Assembly: GCF_001713475.1 (NCBI RefSeq)
Contig: NZ_CP016499.1
Location: 2,294,001 to 2,358,000, forward strand
Source: Agrobacterium sp. RAC06
GTDB taxonomy: Bacteria; Pseudomonadota; Alphaproteobacteria; Rhizobiales; Rhizobiaceae
DNA length: 64,000 bases
Direction of reading: 5' to 3'
The notes below the pieces were generated by a model that saw only the letters and a list, made by a program, of their open reading frames with translations, made no database searches and was not told where the DNA came from. Within the stretch, counting starts at the first letter, position 1. Every line of letters starts with the position of its first letter. A program made the position numbers and the translations under genes. Shown here one piece after another: positions 26,255-34,768 of the stretch.

Positions 26255-26401
26255 TTAGTGGCAATGGACGCTACCAGTCTTTCTGTCCATGTGGCAGCAT
26301 TGACCCGGCGGCAAACTCTTGCGGCAGCCTCCGCCGTGAGCGCCGGCCGGTGCGAAGGACGAAGCGAGTAGCGCGACGGCAAGCGAAATACGAAGGGTCA
26401 T
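26255..26401 (-). CDS. 48-residue secreted Cys/His protein
   Basis: ATG at 26401 is preceded by a strong ribosome site GGAGGAG. The product starts with a signal peptide (MTLRISLAVALLASSFAPAG, then AHG) and leaves a mature part of about 26 residues: GGGCRKSLPPGQCCHMDRKT followed by GSVHCH. Four Cys and three His in so short a peptide suggest a metal-binding or disulphide-linked periplasmic peptide, resembling the YHYH/excalibur-type tails seen with thermonucleases. It lies downstream of the secreted nuclease gene on the same strand. Confidence 0.6.
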   Translation of the reverse strand: MTLRISLAVALLASSFAPAGAHGGGCRKSLPPGQCCHMDRKTGSVHCH

Positions 26402-26472
26402 GATCTCCTCCCTTGTAGAGGGGCGACCATAACAATCAGCGCGAGCGTGTCCATCAGGTTGAGGAAACTAGG

Positions 26473-26571
26473 TTAAACCGCGCCAAGGGCGCGAGCGATC
26501 TGCAGCCCTACCGAGACGACGATGCCCGCGATTAATAGGGCGAGCAAGCCGATCTCAAAAGCGTTTCTCAC
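26473..26571 (-). CDS. Possible 32-residue membrane peptide
   Basis: A GTG start four bases after the thermonuclease stop opens a frame for VRNAFEIGLLALLIAGIVVS followed by VGLQIARALGAV, one hydrophobic segment of about 20 residues. It resembles the hydrophobic stem of Flp-type pilins but is too short to be one. No clear ribosome site. It may be translated by coupling from the nuclease gene, or may be noncoding. Confidence 0.35.
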   Translation of the reverse strand: MRNAFEIGLLALLIAGIVVSVGLQIARALGAV

Positions 26572-26575
26572 GGTT

Positions 26576-27061
26576 TCACTCGCATTTCGCGCCACGGACG
26601 ACGCACGGCCATTCGAACCGACCGGCCCACAGACCTCTATTGCTCGCCTGGGCTTGTCTCTGATCGGCAGCGTACCTGCCGCGGCTATACTTTGGCCAGT
26701 CGATCGCATGCCCCTGCTGGACCATCCATTTGTGGACGTCGGCACCGTCAGCACGGCGGCATGTTCCCACGAGCCTGTCCCAGCTTTTGCCCTTGATCTG
26801 ACAGGTTGTCGGGCGAGATCTCGCCAGATACACATCGAGCGCCTCAGCAGAGACCTTGCCGCACCAGTAGGGCTTTCCGCTCGCATCCTCGCAGCGCTGC
26901 CGAGCCTCAGGGGCGTCTATTCCGTCAAAGCGGATCCGCTGCCCGCGGATCTCGATCGTATCGCCGTCGATCACTGAAGCGCGGCCGGTGACTTCCTGTG
27001 CTTGGGCTTGGGGCGGAAAAGCCGCCAGAATGAATATGACGGCGCCCAAAAGTACTCTCAT
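26576..27061 (-). CDS. Secreted thermonuclease (SNase-like)
   Basis: A 161-residue protein with a signal peptide (MRVLLGAVIFILAAFPPQAQ, cleavage near AQA) and a staphylococcal-nuclease fold. Visible are VIDGDTIEIRGQRIRFDGIDAPE (about 34-56), with Asp residues for calcium and the first Arg, and later GLWAGRFEWP. Such nucleases cut DNA and RNA in the periplasm or outside the cell and are common on rhizobial conjugative elements, where they may process substrate or entry DNA (speculative). It heads a short leftward run of small genes. Confidence 0.85.
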   Translation of the reverse strand: MRVLLGAVIFILAAFPPQAQAQEVTGRASVIDGDTIEIRGQRIRFDGIDAPEARQRCEDASGKPYWCGKVSAEALDVYLARSRPTTCQIKGKSWDRLVGTCRRADGADVHKWMVQQGHAIDWPKYSRGRYAADQRQAQASNRGLWAGRFEWPCVVRGAKCE

Positions 27062-27378
27062 TGCATGCTCCGAACAATTACCGTGCGTTGCATCGTATGG
27101 AAACGGACAGATTGCAAGGTGGCACTAGGGGCCGCGGGCGGCGATCCATTGATCGCTCGTATTGCCGGTCGCCATCGGGAGTATAGTCCGCCGGTCTTGA
27201 ACCTCAGATACCGTTGCGAGTATGCCGCATTTTGAGTGCGGCGCTTTCGACCACTCAGCCACCTCTCCGGTCACTTCGGTCAGCGCTCGATGGCGCGGGC
27301 TGCCTCAAGCGGCGAGAGTGGTGGCTTACACGCACGAAAACTCACGCGTCCAGCGGCGAGCTGTGGCCGCAATGCGCC
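27062..27378. other. Intergenic with decayed tRNA-Ser
   Basis: No gene. Most of the stretch is occupied by the degenerate tRNA-Ser copy at 27184-27268 and flanking sequence between the thermonuclease start and the Fic gene stop. Confidence 0.5.
27184..27268 (-). pseudogene. Decayed tRNA-Ser gene
   Basis: Read on the minus strand it begins GGAGAGGTGGCTGAGTGGTC and runs through a Ser-type D-arm and the anticodon stem CCGCA/TGCGG, with loop CTCAAAA. Rhizobial tRNA-Ser(CGA) has CTCGAAA, so the anticodon is now CAA. The long variable arm is recognisable (ATACTCGCAACGGTAT), but the T-stem no longer pairs and the 3' acceptor strand is lost. It is therefore a pseudo-tRNA. A partial copy in the same orientation lies at 28769-28813. 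Confidence 0.6.
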
Positions 27379-28512
27379 TCAGTCCCGCACGATCTGCAGC
27401 AGGGGCTCAAAGCTGTAGAGTGCCGGTCGACGCCCGGCTGCAGGCTCCAGAGTTCGAATTAGTTCCTTATCGACCAGAATACGTGTGAACCGGTGTGCCG
27501 TGGTCTCGGGAATGCCCGACCGGCTGGTGAAAACGTTGTTGCGGAACACAGGTCGGGAAAAAAGGAAGTCGAGTGCTGCCGTGGCCCATTGGGAGCTCAA
27601 AAGTTGGGGGAACTCCCTCTTCAATTCCTCATAGAGATCACGTATCCGCTCCGCAGTCGCCAAGTTCTTCTGCGCCTGCGCCTCCAGCGCCTCCAGAAAA
27701 AACACGATCCACTCGGTCCATGCACCCGACTTCGAGACCTCCCGCATACGGTCGATATACTCATCGCGACGATCTTCGAAATAACTACTGATGTAGAAAT
27801 GCGGCGCCGAGATCGCACCAGATTTCCAGAGCATCAGCGTGATTAGCATCCGGCCAATGCGACCGTTACCGTCCTTAAAGGGATGTAGAGCCTCGAATTC
27901 GAGATGAGCCAGCGCGGTCTTGATGAGAATCTGCCACTCGTCAGACTGGATGAAGGCAGATAGCCGTTCCATTCCATCGTTAAGCTGTTCGGGTCGCATA
28001 GGCACGAACAAGACCTTTCGTCTTGTCCTGTCGGCCAGATAATTCTGCTCGTTCTTGAATTCGCCAGGAGACAGCTGTGCGCCGCGTCCGAAGCCCAGGA
28101 GCACTTTGTGCGCGCTTTTGATGAGAAAGCTCGACAGAGGAGCGCCTTGTTCCATGGCACGTTGGGCAGCACTCAAGGCGCGGCTGTAAAGAAAGACCTC
28201 AACTGCCTCATTGGGGTAGTTACCGTTGGCGATATCCTCGTTGTCTTCCTGATCCGCTTCGTAGCGCAACACCTCGTCCAGCGTGCTAACGGTGCCTTCC
28301 ATACGCGAGGAGACAACGGCTTCCTGGTTCCGCAAAGGAGCGAGCAGGATTTCGCTGTTATGCATGCCCTTGAGCATCTGATCATACCGTGCCAACGCCG
28401 CAGATGCTGAAGCTATCGGCATTATTAGCTTGTTGGCATCCATTCCGGATGGCGGGAACTGATCGTAGTGATAGTTCACGGCTTCGCTAAGATCGAGACT
28501 GGGGCGGTTCAT
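27379..28512 (-). CDS. Fic-family AMPylase-type protein, class II
   Basis: A 377-residue protein with the full Fic motif HPFKDGNGRIGR near residue 190 and an N-terminal inhibitory-helix motif SSRMEG (S/TxxxE-G/N) near 68, which marks class II Fic proteins that keep themselves inactive. A C-terminal winged-helix-like region (FRNNVFTSRSGIPETTAHRF) follows. Fic enzymes transfer AMP or other nucleotides to target hydroxyls; this two-domain type is widespread with unknown targets. The ATG at 28512 gives the usual start MNRPSLDL; upstream in-frame ATGs precede non-conserved sequence. It lies between two tRNA-Ser remnants. Confidence 0.88.
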   Translation of the reverse strand: MNRPSLDLSEAVNYHYDQFPPSGMDANKLIMPIASASAALARYDQMLKGMHNSEILLAPLRNQEAVVSSRMEGTVSTLDEVLRYEADQEDNEDIANGNYPNEAVEVFLYSRALSAAQRAMEQGAPLSSFLIKSAHKVLLGFGRGAQLSPGEFKNEQNYLADRTRRKVLFVPMRPEQLNDGMERLSAFIQSDEWQILIKTALAHLEFEALHPFKDGNGRIGRMLITLMLWKSGAISAPHFYISSYFEDRRDEYIDRMREVSKSGAWTEWIVFFLEALEAQAQKNLATAERIRDLYEELKREFPQLLSSQWATAALDFLFSRPVFRNNVFTSRSGIPETTAHRFTRILVDKELIRTLEPAAGRRPALYSFEPLLQIVRD

Positions 28513-28876
28513 GATTACGGTCCAAAAGGTGCAACAGAAGCTAAAAGCCTGAGCGAGCCGGTATGGCATATAGTCTGGTTGACTGTCAAAATATCTATTT
28601 TTTGAAAGACAAATTAGTTTGAGCCATGCGTGTGACACTCAACCGCGCTTGAGTCCCATTCAGGACTCTTTGTGAAAGTCAAACTCGCTTGTCTTCCATA
28701 AGAGAGATGCAAACAGTTTCGCCTGCCAGAAAGACTAAAAAATGACAGGCAACGACGGCGAGGGCTTTATTCGAACCCACGATACCCTTGCGAATATGCC
28801 GCATTCCCAGTGCCGAGTTCTCCGCCCTGATCCTTCTCCCTCCCCAATTCCTAGGAAAAGCCAAGTAGGCTTGCAC
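28513..28876. other. Intergenic with tRNA-Ser fragment, between fic and traA
   Basis: No gene is supported. The right half includes the partial tRNA-Ser copy at 28769-28813. The promoter of the Fic gene should lie at the left end, which is AT-richer than the surroundings. Confidence 0.45.
28769..28813 (-). pseudogene. Partial tRNA-Ser copy
   Basis: On the minus strand the sequence GCACTGGGAATGCGGCATAT, then TCGCAAGGGTATCGTGGGTTCGAAT, covers the anticodon arm, variable arm and 5' half of the T-arm of a tRNA-Ser. It stops at the T-loop; the 3' half and the D-arm are missing. It shares the variable arm and T-arm with the remnant at 27184-27268, in the same orientation, across the Fic gene. Confidence 0.55.
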
Positions 28877-31800
28877 CTACATCCCCATACCCAACCCAAG
28901 CCCCTTCCTCTCACTCCTCACTAGTTCCTCCTGCCTGAACATCTCCGCCGTCTTCGCGCGATACGTGATCTGGGCCACCTCAACCAATCGCGCCAGCCCT
29001 GCCTCATCCACCTGCCCCCTGGCCCGTTTCGCCGGGTCCAGACCCCTGATATCGCTTCTGCCAAACCGCTGCCTCATCCCATCGGTGACTGCCTCCGCCT
29101 CTTCAAGCGCCCGCTTACCCTCCGGCGTCCCGACGAGCTTCTCCAGAAACGCATGCCTCTCCTCACGCTCGAGTCCATCCAATTGCCGAAGTATTGTTTC
29201 AGTCCGCGGACTTAACCCTGGCACCTCGATCACATCCTCCTTCTCCCGCGTCCACTGTTCGGACTTCACCGCCTCCTCATATCGCCTCGTCCAGTGGCGT
29301 GCCGCACGTACGACATGGGCACCTAACGGGCCAGCCATCTGACGCGCTTGCCTGCGCTCCCAGTTTTCGCCCAGAAGCCCAGCCCTGCCACGCATCTCGC
29401 CGAATGCCTCCGGACGTTTGGCCACCGCCTCAGCCAGATCAGCGACATCCCCGTTGCGCTCACGGAGCGTCTTTGCGACCAGTCCAGCAAATTGTTCTGG
29501 ATTGGCAAACACACTGCGCCCAAGTGAGCGCACACCACCGAGGACCTGGTCGAGATGCCGCGATGCCTCTGCCAGCGCCACCTCCTCGATCGTCTGGGCA
29601 TAGTGGGTGATCACCGGCACAAGCGGCTGGACCTTGCCGTCTTGCGCGTCGGCCGCCGGACTATTTTCGATCCTATGCGCCCGACCCATCTCTGCCCGAG
29701 CAGTCTCCTCCAAGGGCTGCCGATCGGCGGGCGAGCGAACGCGCGCACCCAAAGCGCCGTAGTGAGCCGCGAGCCGATCGTCAGCCCGCTGTGCCCCATC
29801 CCGTTGTGGCGTTGGGCCGAGGACAATCTCACTCGTGACACCAATGCCCTCCCCGAGCCCGCGCCGGGCCGCGAATGCATGCGCGTAGTCAAGCACCGAC
29901 TCCTTGGCGCCTGATCGCCCAAGACTGGCGGCGAGTGTCTTCATGTCCTTCAGTTCGTCGCGCCCGGCATAAAGCGTGACTGCCTCCCGATGCCTGGTCA
30001 TTGCGACATAGGTCAGATGTCGATCCATGGTGGCGGATGCCATGACGAAGGCGCGATCGACCGTTGCCCCTTGCGCCTTGTGGATCGTCGTGGCGTAGCC
30101 ATGGTCAAAACTCTGGTAACTTCTGACCGGTATGGAGATGACACGGGCAGCATTCTGCCCTGCGCCGTCGAGCCTCACCTGTAGTGCGTCAAGCTCGACG
30201 GCAGTCACCGTCCCCAGCATCCCGTTCTTCACCCCTAGATCCCGGTTGTTCTCCAGGAGCACGATGCGGTCACCTGGCGCGAAGCCGCGCTTGCCGTCAT
30301 TCGTCTGATAGACGATCTCCCGGTCGACGCTGTCCGCCCCCTGCCCTTGCCCTTGATCTTGACCTTGCCGAATGCCCTGCCACGGCTCTCCTGCTTCATT
30401 GACCTGATCGGCTTTCGCCAGATCTCCCCGCGCCTGCAATGCAGATCGGACCGCATCGTTGATGGCCCCGACATCGACACGCCGGTGAGCGAGCGCAATA
30501 CGTGAACCCTCCGGTCGTGAATCCCGATCGGCGAGATAATCCTGCACCAGCGCTTCACGTGCACCCTCTCGGTTTTCGGCAAAGCGCACTTGGTCGCGTT
30601 CGGCATAGGCAGACAGACCCTCGCCAGTACGATGGGTGGCAAAGGCAATCGAGGCCTGTCGCTGCCAGTCCTCTTTCTGCCGTCGGATCTCCGAGAGTTC
30701 TACCGCACCGATCCGCTCGGCAATCGCCCTGAACGGTGATCCCGCCCCGATCGCCTGCAGCTGTTCGTGATCGCCAACCAGAACCAGCTTTGCACCGCGC
30801 CTCTCGACCTCTTCGACAAATCTGCCAAGCTGGCGACTGCCGATCATGCCAGCTTCGTCGATGACCAGGATGTCACCAGACTGGAGCTCCGCCCTTCCCG
30901 CCTGCCAGCTGTGCTCCCAGGAGGCGAGCGTACGCGAGATGATGCCGGAGGATTCCTCCAGCCCCTCCGCCGCCTTGCCGGCAAGAGCTGCCCCATGCAC
31001 CCGATACCCTTGCGCCTCCCAGGCGGTGCGCGCTGCCGCCAGCATGGTCGACTTGCCAGCCCCGGCGAAGCCGATGACCGCGGCAATGCGCTCGGGACCG
31101 GTGACATGCCGGACCGCAAGCCGCTGTTCTTCGCTCAGTCCTGCTGGAGGAGTGTAGCGGACCCAGGGGACAGTTCGTGTTCGCTGTTCAACTGTCCGCC
31201 AGCTCGAGCCATCTGTCATTGCACTGATGGCCTCGTCCTGTAGCCTCAAGGCACGGTCGACATGATGTCGGTCGACGCCATGGCCACTCCCATCATGGGA
31301 CGCGTGCGAGCCGACTTGAGTGAATGAGTGGCGGCTCATTCGATCCGCACGCAGGGCCATGGCGTGCTCGATCTCCAGCATCTCGCGTGTCGTATAGCGG
31401 GCAAGCTCACCACCCGTCTCCTTGCGCAATTCCACCAGGGCCTTCGATCCCATGACCGCGGCAAAGGCATTGCGGAACTGGCTTGCATCATCGATGTAAC
31501 GGTGGAGTGCCCTCGCCACATCGTATCGATCGAAGACGCTTTTCTCGCCGGTGATCAGCGTCAGTACCTGCTCCGGCTTCTCGCGGATCAGCTCGGCATT
31601 GCGCCGTGCCGCCTCGTCATCGATCCGTGTGCGGGAGACAGAGCCTCCGCGCCGGTCGATCTCGGAGGCATGCACACCCATGTGCTCGGTCGGCTCGATC
31701 TCCAGCCCACGTTCAAGGTGCGAGCGATGATCGATCCTCACCTCATGGCCTGCCAGCATCAGTGCCCGGTTAGCATGCGTCTCCCAGGCCTGGCGGATTT

Positions 31801-32338
31801 CCCGCAACTGCATCTGTGACGTCGGCATGTTATGGTTCAACAGCCACTTGTTCTCCCGCTCGATCAGCGTCTTCTCGCCAAGTCCGGATGCCTCGACCTT
31901 GCGCGTCGTCATCATCACATGGGCATGGCTGTTGCGGATGTCGCTGTCGCCGCCGGGCGCATGAATGGCAAAGTCGACGGCTGCCCCATGTCGGTCTGCA
32001 AGATCACGGGCAAAGGCACGCACCATCGCTAACCTCTCTCCCGCATTCAGCTCATGCGGAAGCGCCACTTCGAACTCACGCGCCAGCCGGGCATCCTTGC
32101 GCTTCTCGGCAAACTCAACCGCGTTCCACAGCGCAGATCTGTCGAGCGCCCACCTAGCCTGCGAGCCCTCGGGAAGCACGATCTCCACATGCACGACACC
32201 GGCCTTGGCTGTGAAGTCATGCACCAGACCGTCGCGCTCGTTGACGATCCGGCTTGCAGTTCGATAGGCGATTGCGGCCACGGCACTTCGGCCGCCCGAG
32301 CGGCTCACCGGCTTCATGCTGCAATGGTAGATCGCCAT
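28877..32338 (-). CDS. traA: Conjugative relaxase/helicase TraA
   Basis: A 1153-residue protein of the Agrobacterium/Rhizobium TraA type. It has an N-terminal MobA/MobL relaxase domain with the nicking Tyr in AAIAYRTAS (Y25) and the metal-binding HxH in IRNSHAHVMM near residue 150. A RecD-like SF1 helicase follows with Walker A GFAGAGKSTML near 408 and VIDEAGM near 470, then a helical C-terminus. It nicks oriT and unwinds the transferred strand. Start 32338 (MAIYHCSMKPVSR) has a GGAG ribosome site. oriT lies 39 bases upstream and traC/traG diverge from it. traF and traB, which follow traA on Ti plasmids, are absent. Confidence 0.93.
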   Translation of the reverse strand: MAIYHCSMKPVSRSGGRSAVAAIAYRTASRIVNERDGLVHDFTAKAGVVHVEIVLPEGSQARWALDRSALWNAVEFAEKRKDARLAREFEVALPHELNAGERLAMVRAFARDLADRHGAAVDFAIHAPGGDSDIRNSHAHVMMTTRKVEASGLGEKTLIERENKWLLNHNMPTSQMQLREIRQAWETHANRALMLAGHEVRIDHRSHLERGLEIEPTEHMGVHASEIDRRGGSVSRTRIDDEAARRNAELIREKPEQVLTLITGEKSVFDRYDVARALHRYIDDASQFRNAFAAVMGSKALVELRKETGGELARYTTREMLEIEHAMALRADRMSRHSFTQVGSHASHDGSGHGVDRHHVDRALRLQDEAISAMTDGSSWRTVEQRTRTVPWVRYTPPAGLSEEQRLAVRHVTGPERIAAVIGFAGAGKSTMLAAARTAWEAQGYRVHGAALAGKAAEGLEESSGIISRTLASWEHSWQAGRAELQSGDILVIDEAGMIGSRQLGRFVEEVERRGAKLVLVGDHEQLQAIGAGSPFRAIAERIGAVELSEIRRQKEDWQRQASIAFATHRTGEGLSAYAERDQVRFAENREGAREALVQDYLADRDSRPEGSRIALAHRRVDVGAINDAVRSALQARGDLAKADQVNEAGEPWQGIRQGQDQGQGQGADSVDREIVYQTNDGKRGFAPGDRIVLLENNRDLGVKNGMLGTVTAVELDALQVRLDGAGQNAARVISIPVRSYQSFDHGYATTIHKAQGATVDRAFVMASATMDRHLTYVAMTRHREAVTLYAGRDELKDMKTLAASLGRSGAKESVLDYAHAFAARRGLGEGIGVTSEIVLGPTPQRDGAQRADDRLAAHYGALGARVRSPADRQPLEETARAEMGRAHRIENSPAADAQDGKVQPLVPVITHYAQTIEEVALAEASRHLDQVLGGVRSLGRSVFANPEQFAGLVAKTLRERNGDVADLAEAVAKRPEAFGEMRGRAGLLGENWERRQARQMAGPLGAHVVRAARHWTRRYEEAVKSEQWTREKEDVIEVPGLSPRTETILRQLDGLEREERHAFLEKLVGTPEGKRALEEAEAVTDGMRQRFGRSDIRGLDPAKRARGQVDEAGLARLVEVAQITYRAKTAEMFRQEELVRSERKGLGLGMGM

Positions 32339-32376
32339 TCGCAGTCTCCAGCACGTCGTGGGGTCACCTGAGCACT

Positions 32377-32406
32377 GAGTTGCGCAGCAACTCGTAAGTG
32401 CGCCCT
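32377..32406. other. oriT: Origin of transfer (oriT) with nic region
   Basis: A perfect 7-bp inverted repeat (GAGTTGC-GCA-GCAACTC, 32377-32393) sits directly beside GTAAGTGCGCCCT (32394-32406), the conserved nic core of RSF1010/Ti-type transfer origins. It lies in the traA-traC divergent region, the expected place for TraA-type systems. The nick is expected within the GTGCGCCCT part. Confidence 0.82.
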
Positions 32407-32540
32407 TGTTGCCTTCTTCGCTTCGCTTGTCAGCCACCGGGATGCGGCTTCGCCGCCCGTCGCTTACCGCAACAGATTTGTACCTTGTGCGATTTTCCCC
32501 ATCCGCGTCGAATTAAGTCTTGTTTCGAAAGGACGAGGCG

Positions 32541-32858
32541 ATGGCGAGACGCAGCATTCAGGAAAGACTGAGACAGCTCGAAGCCCGCAGAGACGTGCTG
32601 GTGGCACGGTTGGGCAAAGAGCAGCGAGCCCGTGATACAAGACGTAAGATCCTGATCGGAGCACTCGTGCTCGTCCGGATCGAACGGCAGCCGGAGCGAT
32701 ACCTAAACGGCCGTCTCGATGAATGGCTGAGGGCCGAACTGCCGGGCTTCCTCACCCGTGACAATGACCGGCAGCTATTCGACGATATCCTCGAGCTCGA
32801 GAAGCTAGAGCAACAGGAGAAGCCGAACGACCTTGCCGACGGGGAGGAGCAGCCATGA
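32541..32858 (+). CDS. traC: TraC-type relaxosome accessory protein
   Basis: A 105-residue, charged, mainly helical protein. A coiled-coil-like start (RRSIQERLRQLEARRDVLVA and onward) is followed by KILIGALVLVRI, then an acidic tail. Position between oriT and traG and the sequence pattern match TraC/MobC proteins that help TraA load at oriT. ATG 32541 follows AAGGACGAGG; a start seven codons upstream is less likely. Its stop overlaps the traG start by four bases. Confidence 0.75.
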   Translation: MARRSIQERLRQLEARRDVLVARLGKEQRARDTRRKILIGALVLVRIERQPERYLNGRLDEWLRAELPGFLTRDNDRQLFDDILELEKLEQQEKPNDLADGEEQP

Positions 32859-34456
32859 CCCTCATCACGCGCCTTCGCCTGCTGGCAATCGGCATCAAGC
32901 TTGCCGTGATCTACCTGTTCATGGCCTATCTCGTGGTCGGCATCATTCTCGGCATAGATGTCGTCATCCAGCACAATGCAGAACCCGGCGAAGAGCGCGG
33001 TTGGCTGAGCAGCAATCTGCCCGATGTGCTGAAGTATGTGCCCTTGATCGCAGCGGGCATCGGAGTTCTCATTCCCTTCCTCGCCCGGGCTCGTGCCTCA
33101 TGGGTCCATGGGACGGCAGAATGGGCAACACCGAAGGAGCTGATCAGGCTGACCAGGAGCAATGACGGGCTGCTGACCGGTCGGGATCTGCATTCTGGCA
33201 AGCTGCTGCACCATGATGGACCGGGCCATCTCCTCACCATGGCACCGACGAGAACCGGCAAGGGTGTGGGCACGATCATTCCCAATCTCCTGACCATTGA
33301 TCGATCGGTGATCTGCATCGATCCGAAGGGCGAGAATGCCAGGATCACGGCACGCGCCAGGCTGACGTTCGGCCCGGTCTACATCCTTGATCCCTTCGCC
33401 GTGACCGGCTTCAACACCTCTGCCTTCAATCCTCTCGACCGTCTTGATCCCCAGAGCCTCGATCTTGCTGAAGATGCCGGCACGCTTGCCGATGCGCTCG
33501 TCTTCGATGAACCGGGCATGGCAGGAGAAGCGCATTGGAACGAGGAGGCAAAGGCGCTGATCGCGGGACTGATCCTGATGATCGTTGCAACAGCGCGACC
33601 CCACGAGCGGCATCTTGGAACGCTCCGCCGGTATCTCACCGCCGACCCGCATCGGTTCACAGATCTGCTGAAGGACATGCAGCAGATGCCTGAAGCAAAT
33701 GGCCTGATTGCGCGTGCTGCCAATCGCCATCTCGGCAAGGCGGACCGGGAGGCGGCCGGCGTGCTCTCCGCTGCCCAGCGCCACACGCACTTCCTGGACA
33801 GTCCGCGCATGGTGGAGGTGCTGAAGCGATCGGATTTCCGCTTTGCCGATCTGAAACACCAGGCAGCAACCGTCTTCCTTGTCCTGCCGCCGGATCGGTT
33901 GTCGACCTATTCACGGTGGCTGAGATTGCTCATCACCCAGAGCCTCACCGACATGGCGCGTGATCCCGCCATTCCGGAAAAGCCCGTCCTTTATCTGCTC
34001 GACGAGTTCGCAGCGCTTGGCCATCTCGCACCTGTCGAACGGGCCATGGGTCTGATGGCAGGCTACGGCGTCCAGCTCTGGCCAATCCTGCAGGACCTGC
34101 ATCAACTGCGGGCTACCTACGGCGAACGCTCTGGCACCTTTCTCTCCAATGCCAGCGTACTTCAGGTATTCGGCGTCAACGACATCGAGACCGCAAGTCT
34201 GATTGCCCGGACCATCGGCCGCATGGACGAACGGCACGTCACGCAATCCTGGAGCAGTCCCAACCTACCGTGGAAGCCACCCAGCATCACATCGAGCGAG
34301 CATATCGTTGCCCGTGACCTGATGACCCCGGATGAGATCATGCGGCTCCCTGACGAAGCAATGATCCTGCTCAACAGGGGGCAGAGACCGGCACTGGCGC
34401 GCAAGATCCGCTACCACTCCGACCCGGAGTTCCGCACTCTCTTCGACCCGTCTTGA
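32855..34456 (+). CDS. traG: Type IV coupling protein TraG/VirD4
   Basis: A 533-residue ATPase of the VirD4/TraG family. Two N-terminal membrane helices (about 8-32 and 63-82) are followed by Walker A TRTGKGVGT near 132 and Walker B VLYLLDEFAALGHL near 378. It links the relaxosome to the secretion channel and pumps DNA. It is shorter than Ti plasmid TraG (around 640 residues), mostly at the C-terminus, but both nucleotide motifs are intact. No mating-pair-formation genes (virB/trb) are present in the window, so they must be elsewhere or be supplied in trans. Confidence 0.9.
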   Translation: MTLITRLRLLAIGIKLAVIYLFMAYLVVGIILGIDVVIQHNAEPGEERGWLSSNLPDVLKYVPLIAAGIGVLIPFLARARASWVHGTAEWATPKELIRLTRSNDGLLTGRDLHSGKLLHHDGPGHLLTMAPTRTGKGVGTIIPNLLTIDRSVICIDPKGENARITARARLTFGPVYILDPFAVTGFNTSAFNPLDRLDPQSLDLAEDAGTLADALVFDEPGMAGEAHWNEEAKALIAGLILMIVATARPHERHLGTLRRYLTADPHRFTDLLKDMQQMPEANGLIARAANRHLGKADREAAGVLSAAQRHTHFLDSPRMVEVLKRSDFRFADLKHQAATVFLVLPPDRLSTYSRWLRLLITQSLTDMARDPAIPEKPVLYLLDEFAALGHLAPVERAMGLMAGYGVQLWPILQDLHQLRATYGERSGTFLSNASVLQVFGVNDIETASLIARTIGRMDERHVTQSWSSPNLPWKPPSITSSEHIVARDLMTPDEIMRLPDEAMILLNRGQRPALARKIRYHSDPEFRTLFDPS

Positions 34457-34768
34457 GTGGCAAGCATACGCGAAGCGCCAAGAGCGCGCAGACCGCACCC
34501 GACGGGCCCATACCGACCCTGATCAAAGCCGCGCTTGCGCGAGATCCGGGTCAGACAATGAAGAATATCGGAGCGTTCAGCATAGCGGCGACCGCAGGGC
34601 GCGAACGCGGGAATTCTCGTCACGTCAGGGCCGGAAGAAGCGAAGCCGCAGGAGCCTGAGCATAGCGACCCCCAATTGGGGTCAGGCGGGACCGACTTCG
34701 CCCGGCCATGGCGTTCCGCTTCAAGGAGGCAGTGGGCTAGGTGAGCGCAGTAGCCCACACCACGTCCC
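34457..34768. other. Stretch with no supported gene
   Basis: Between the traG stop and the convergent LysR stop. It is GC-rich, and opposing open frames show no motif or ribosome site. No clear terminator hairpin is seen. Confidence 0.4.
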
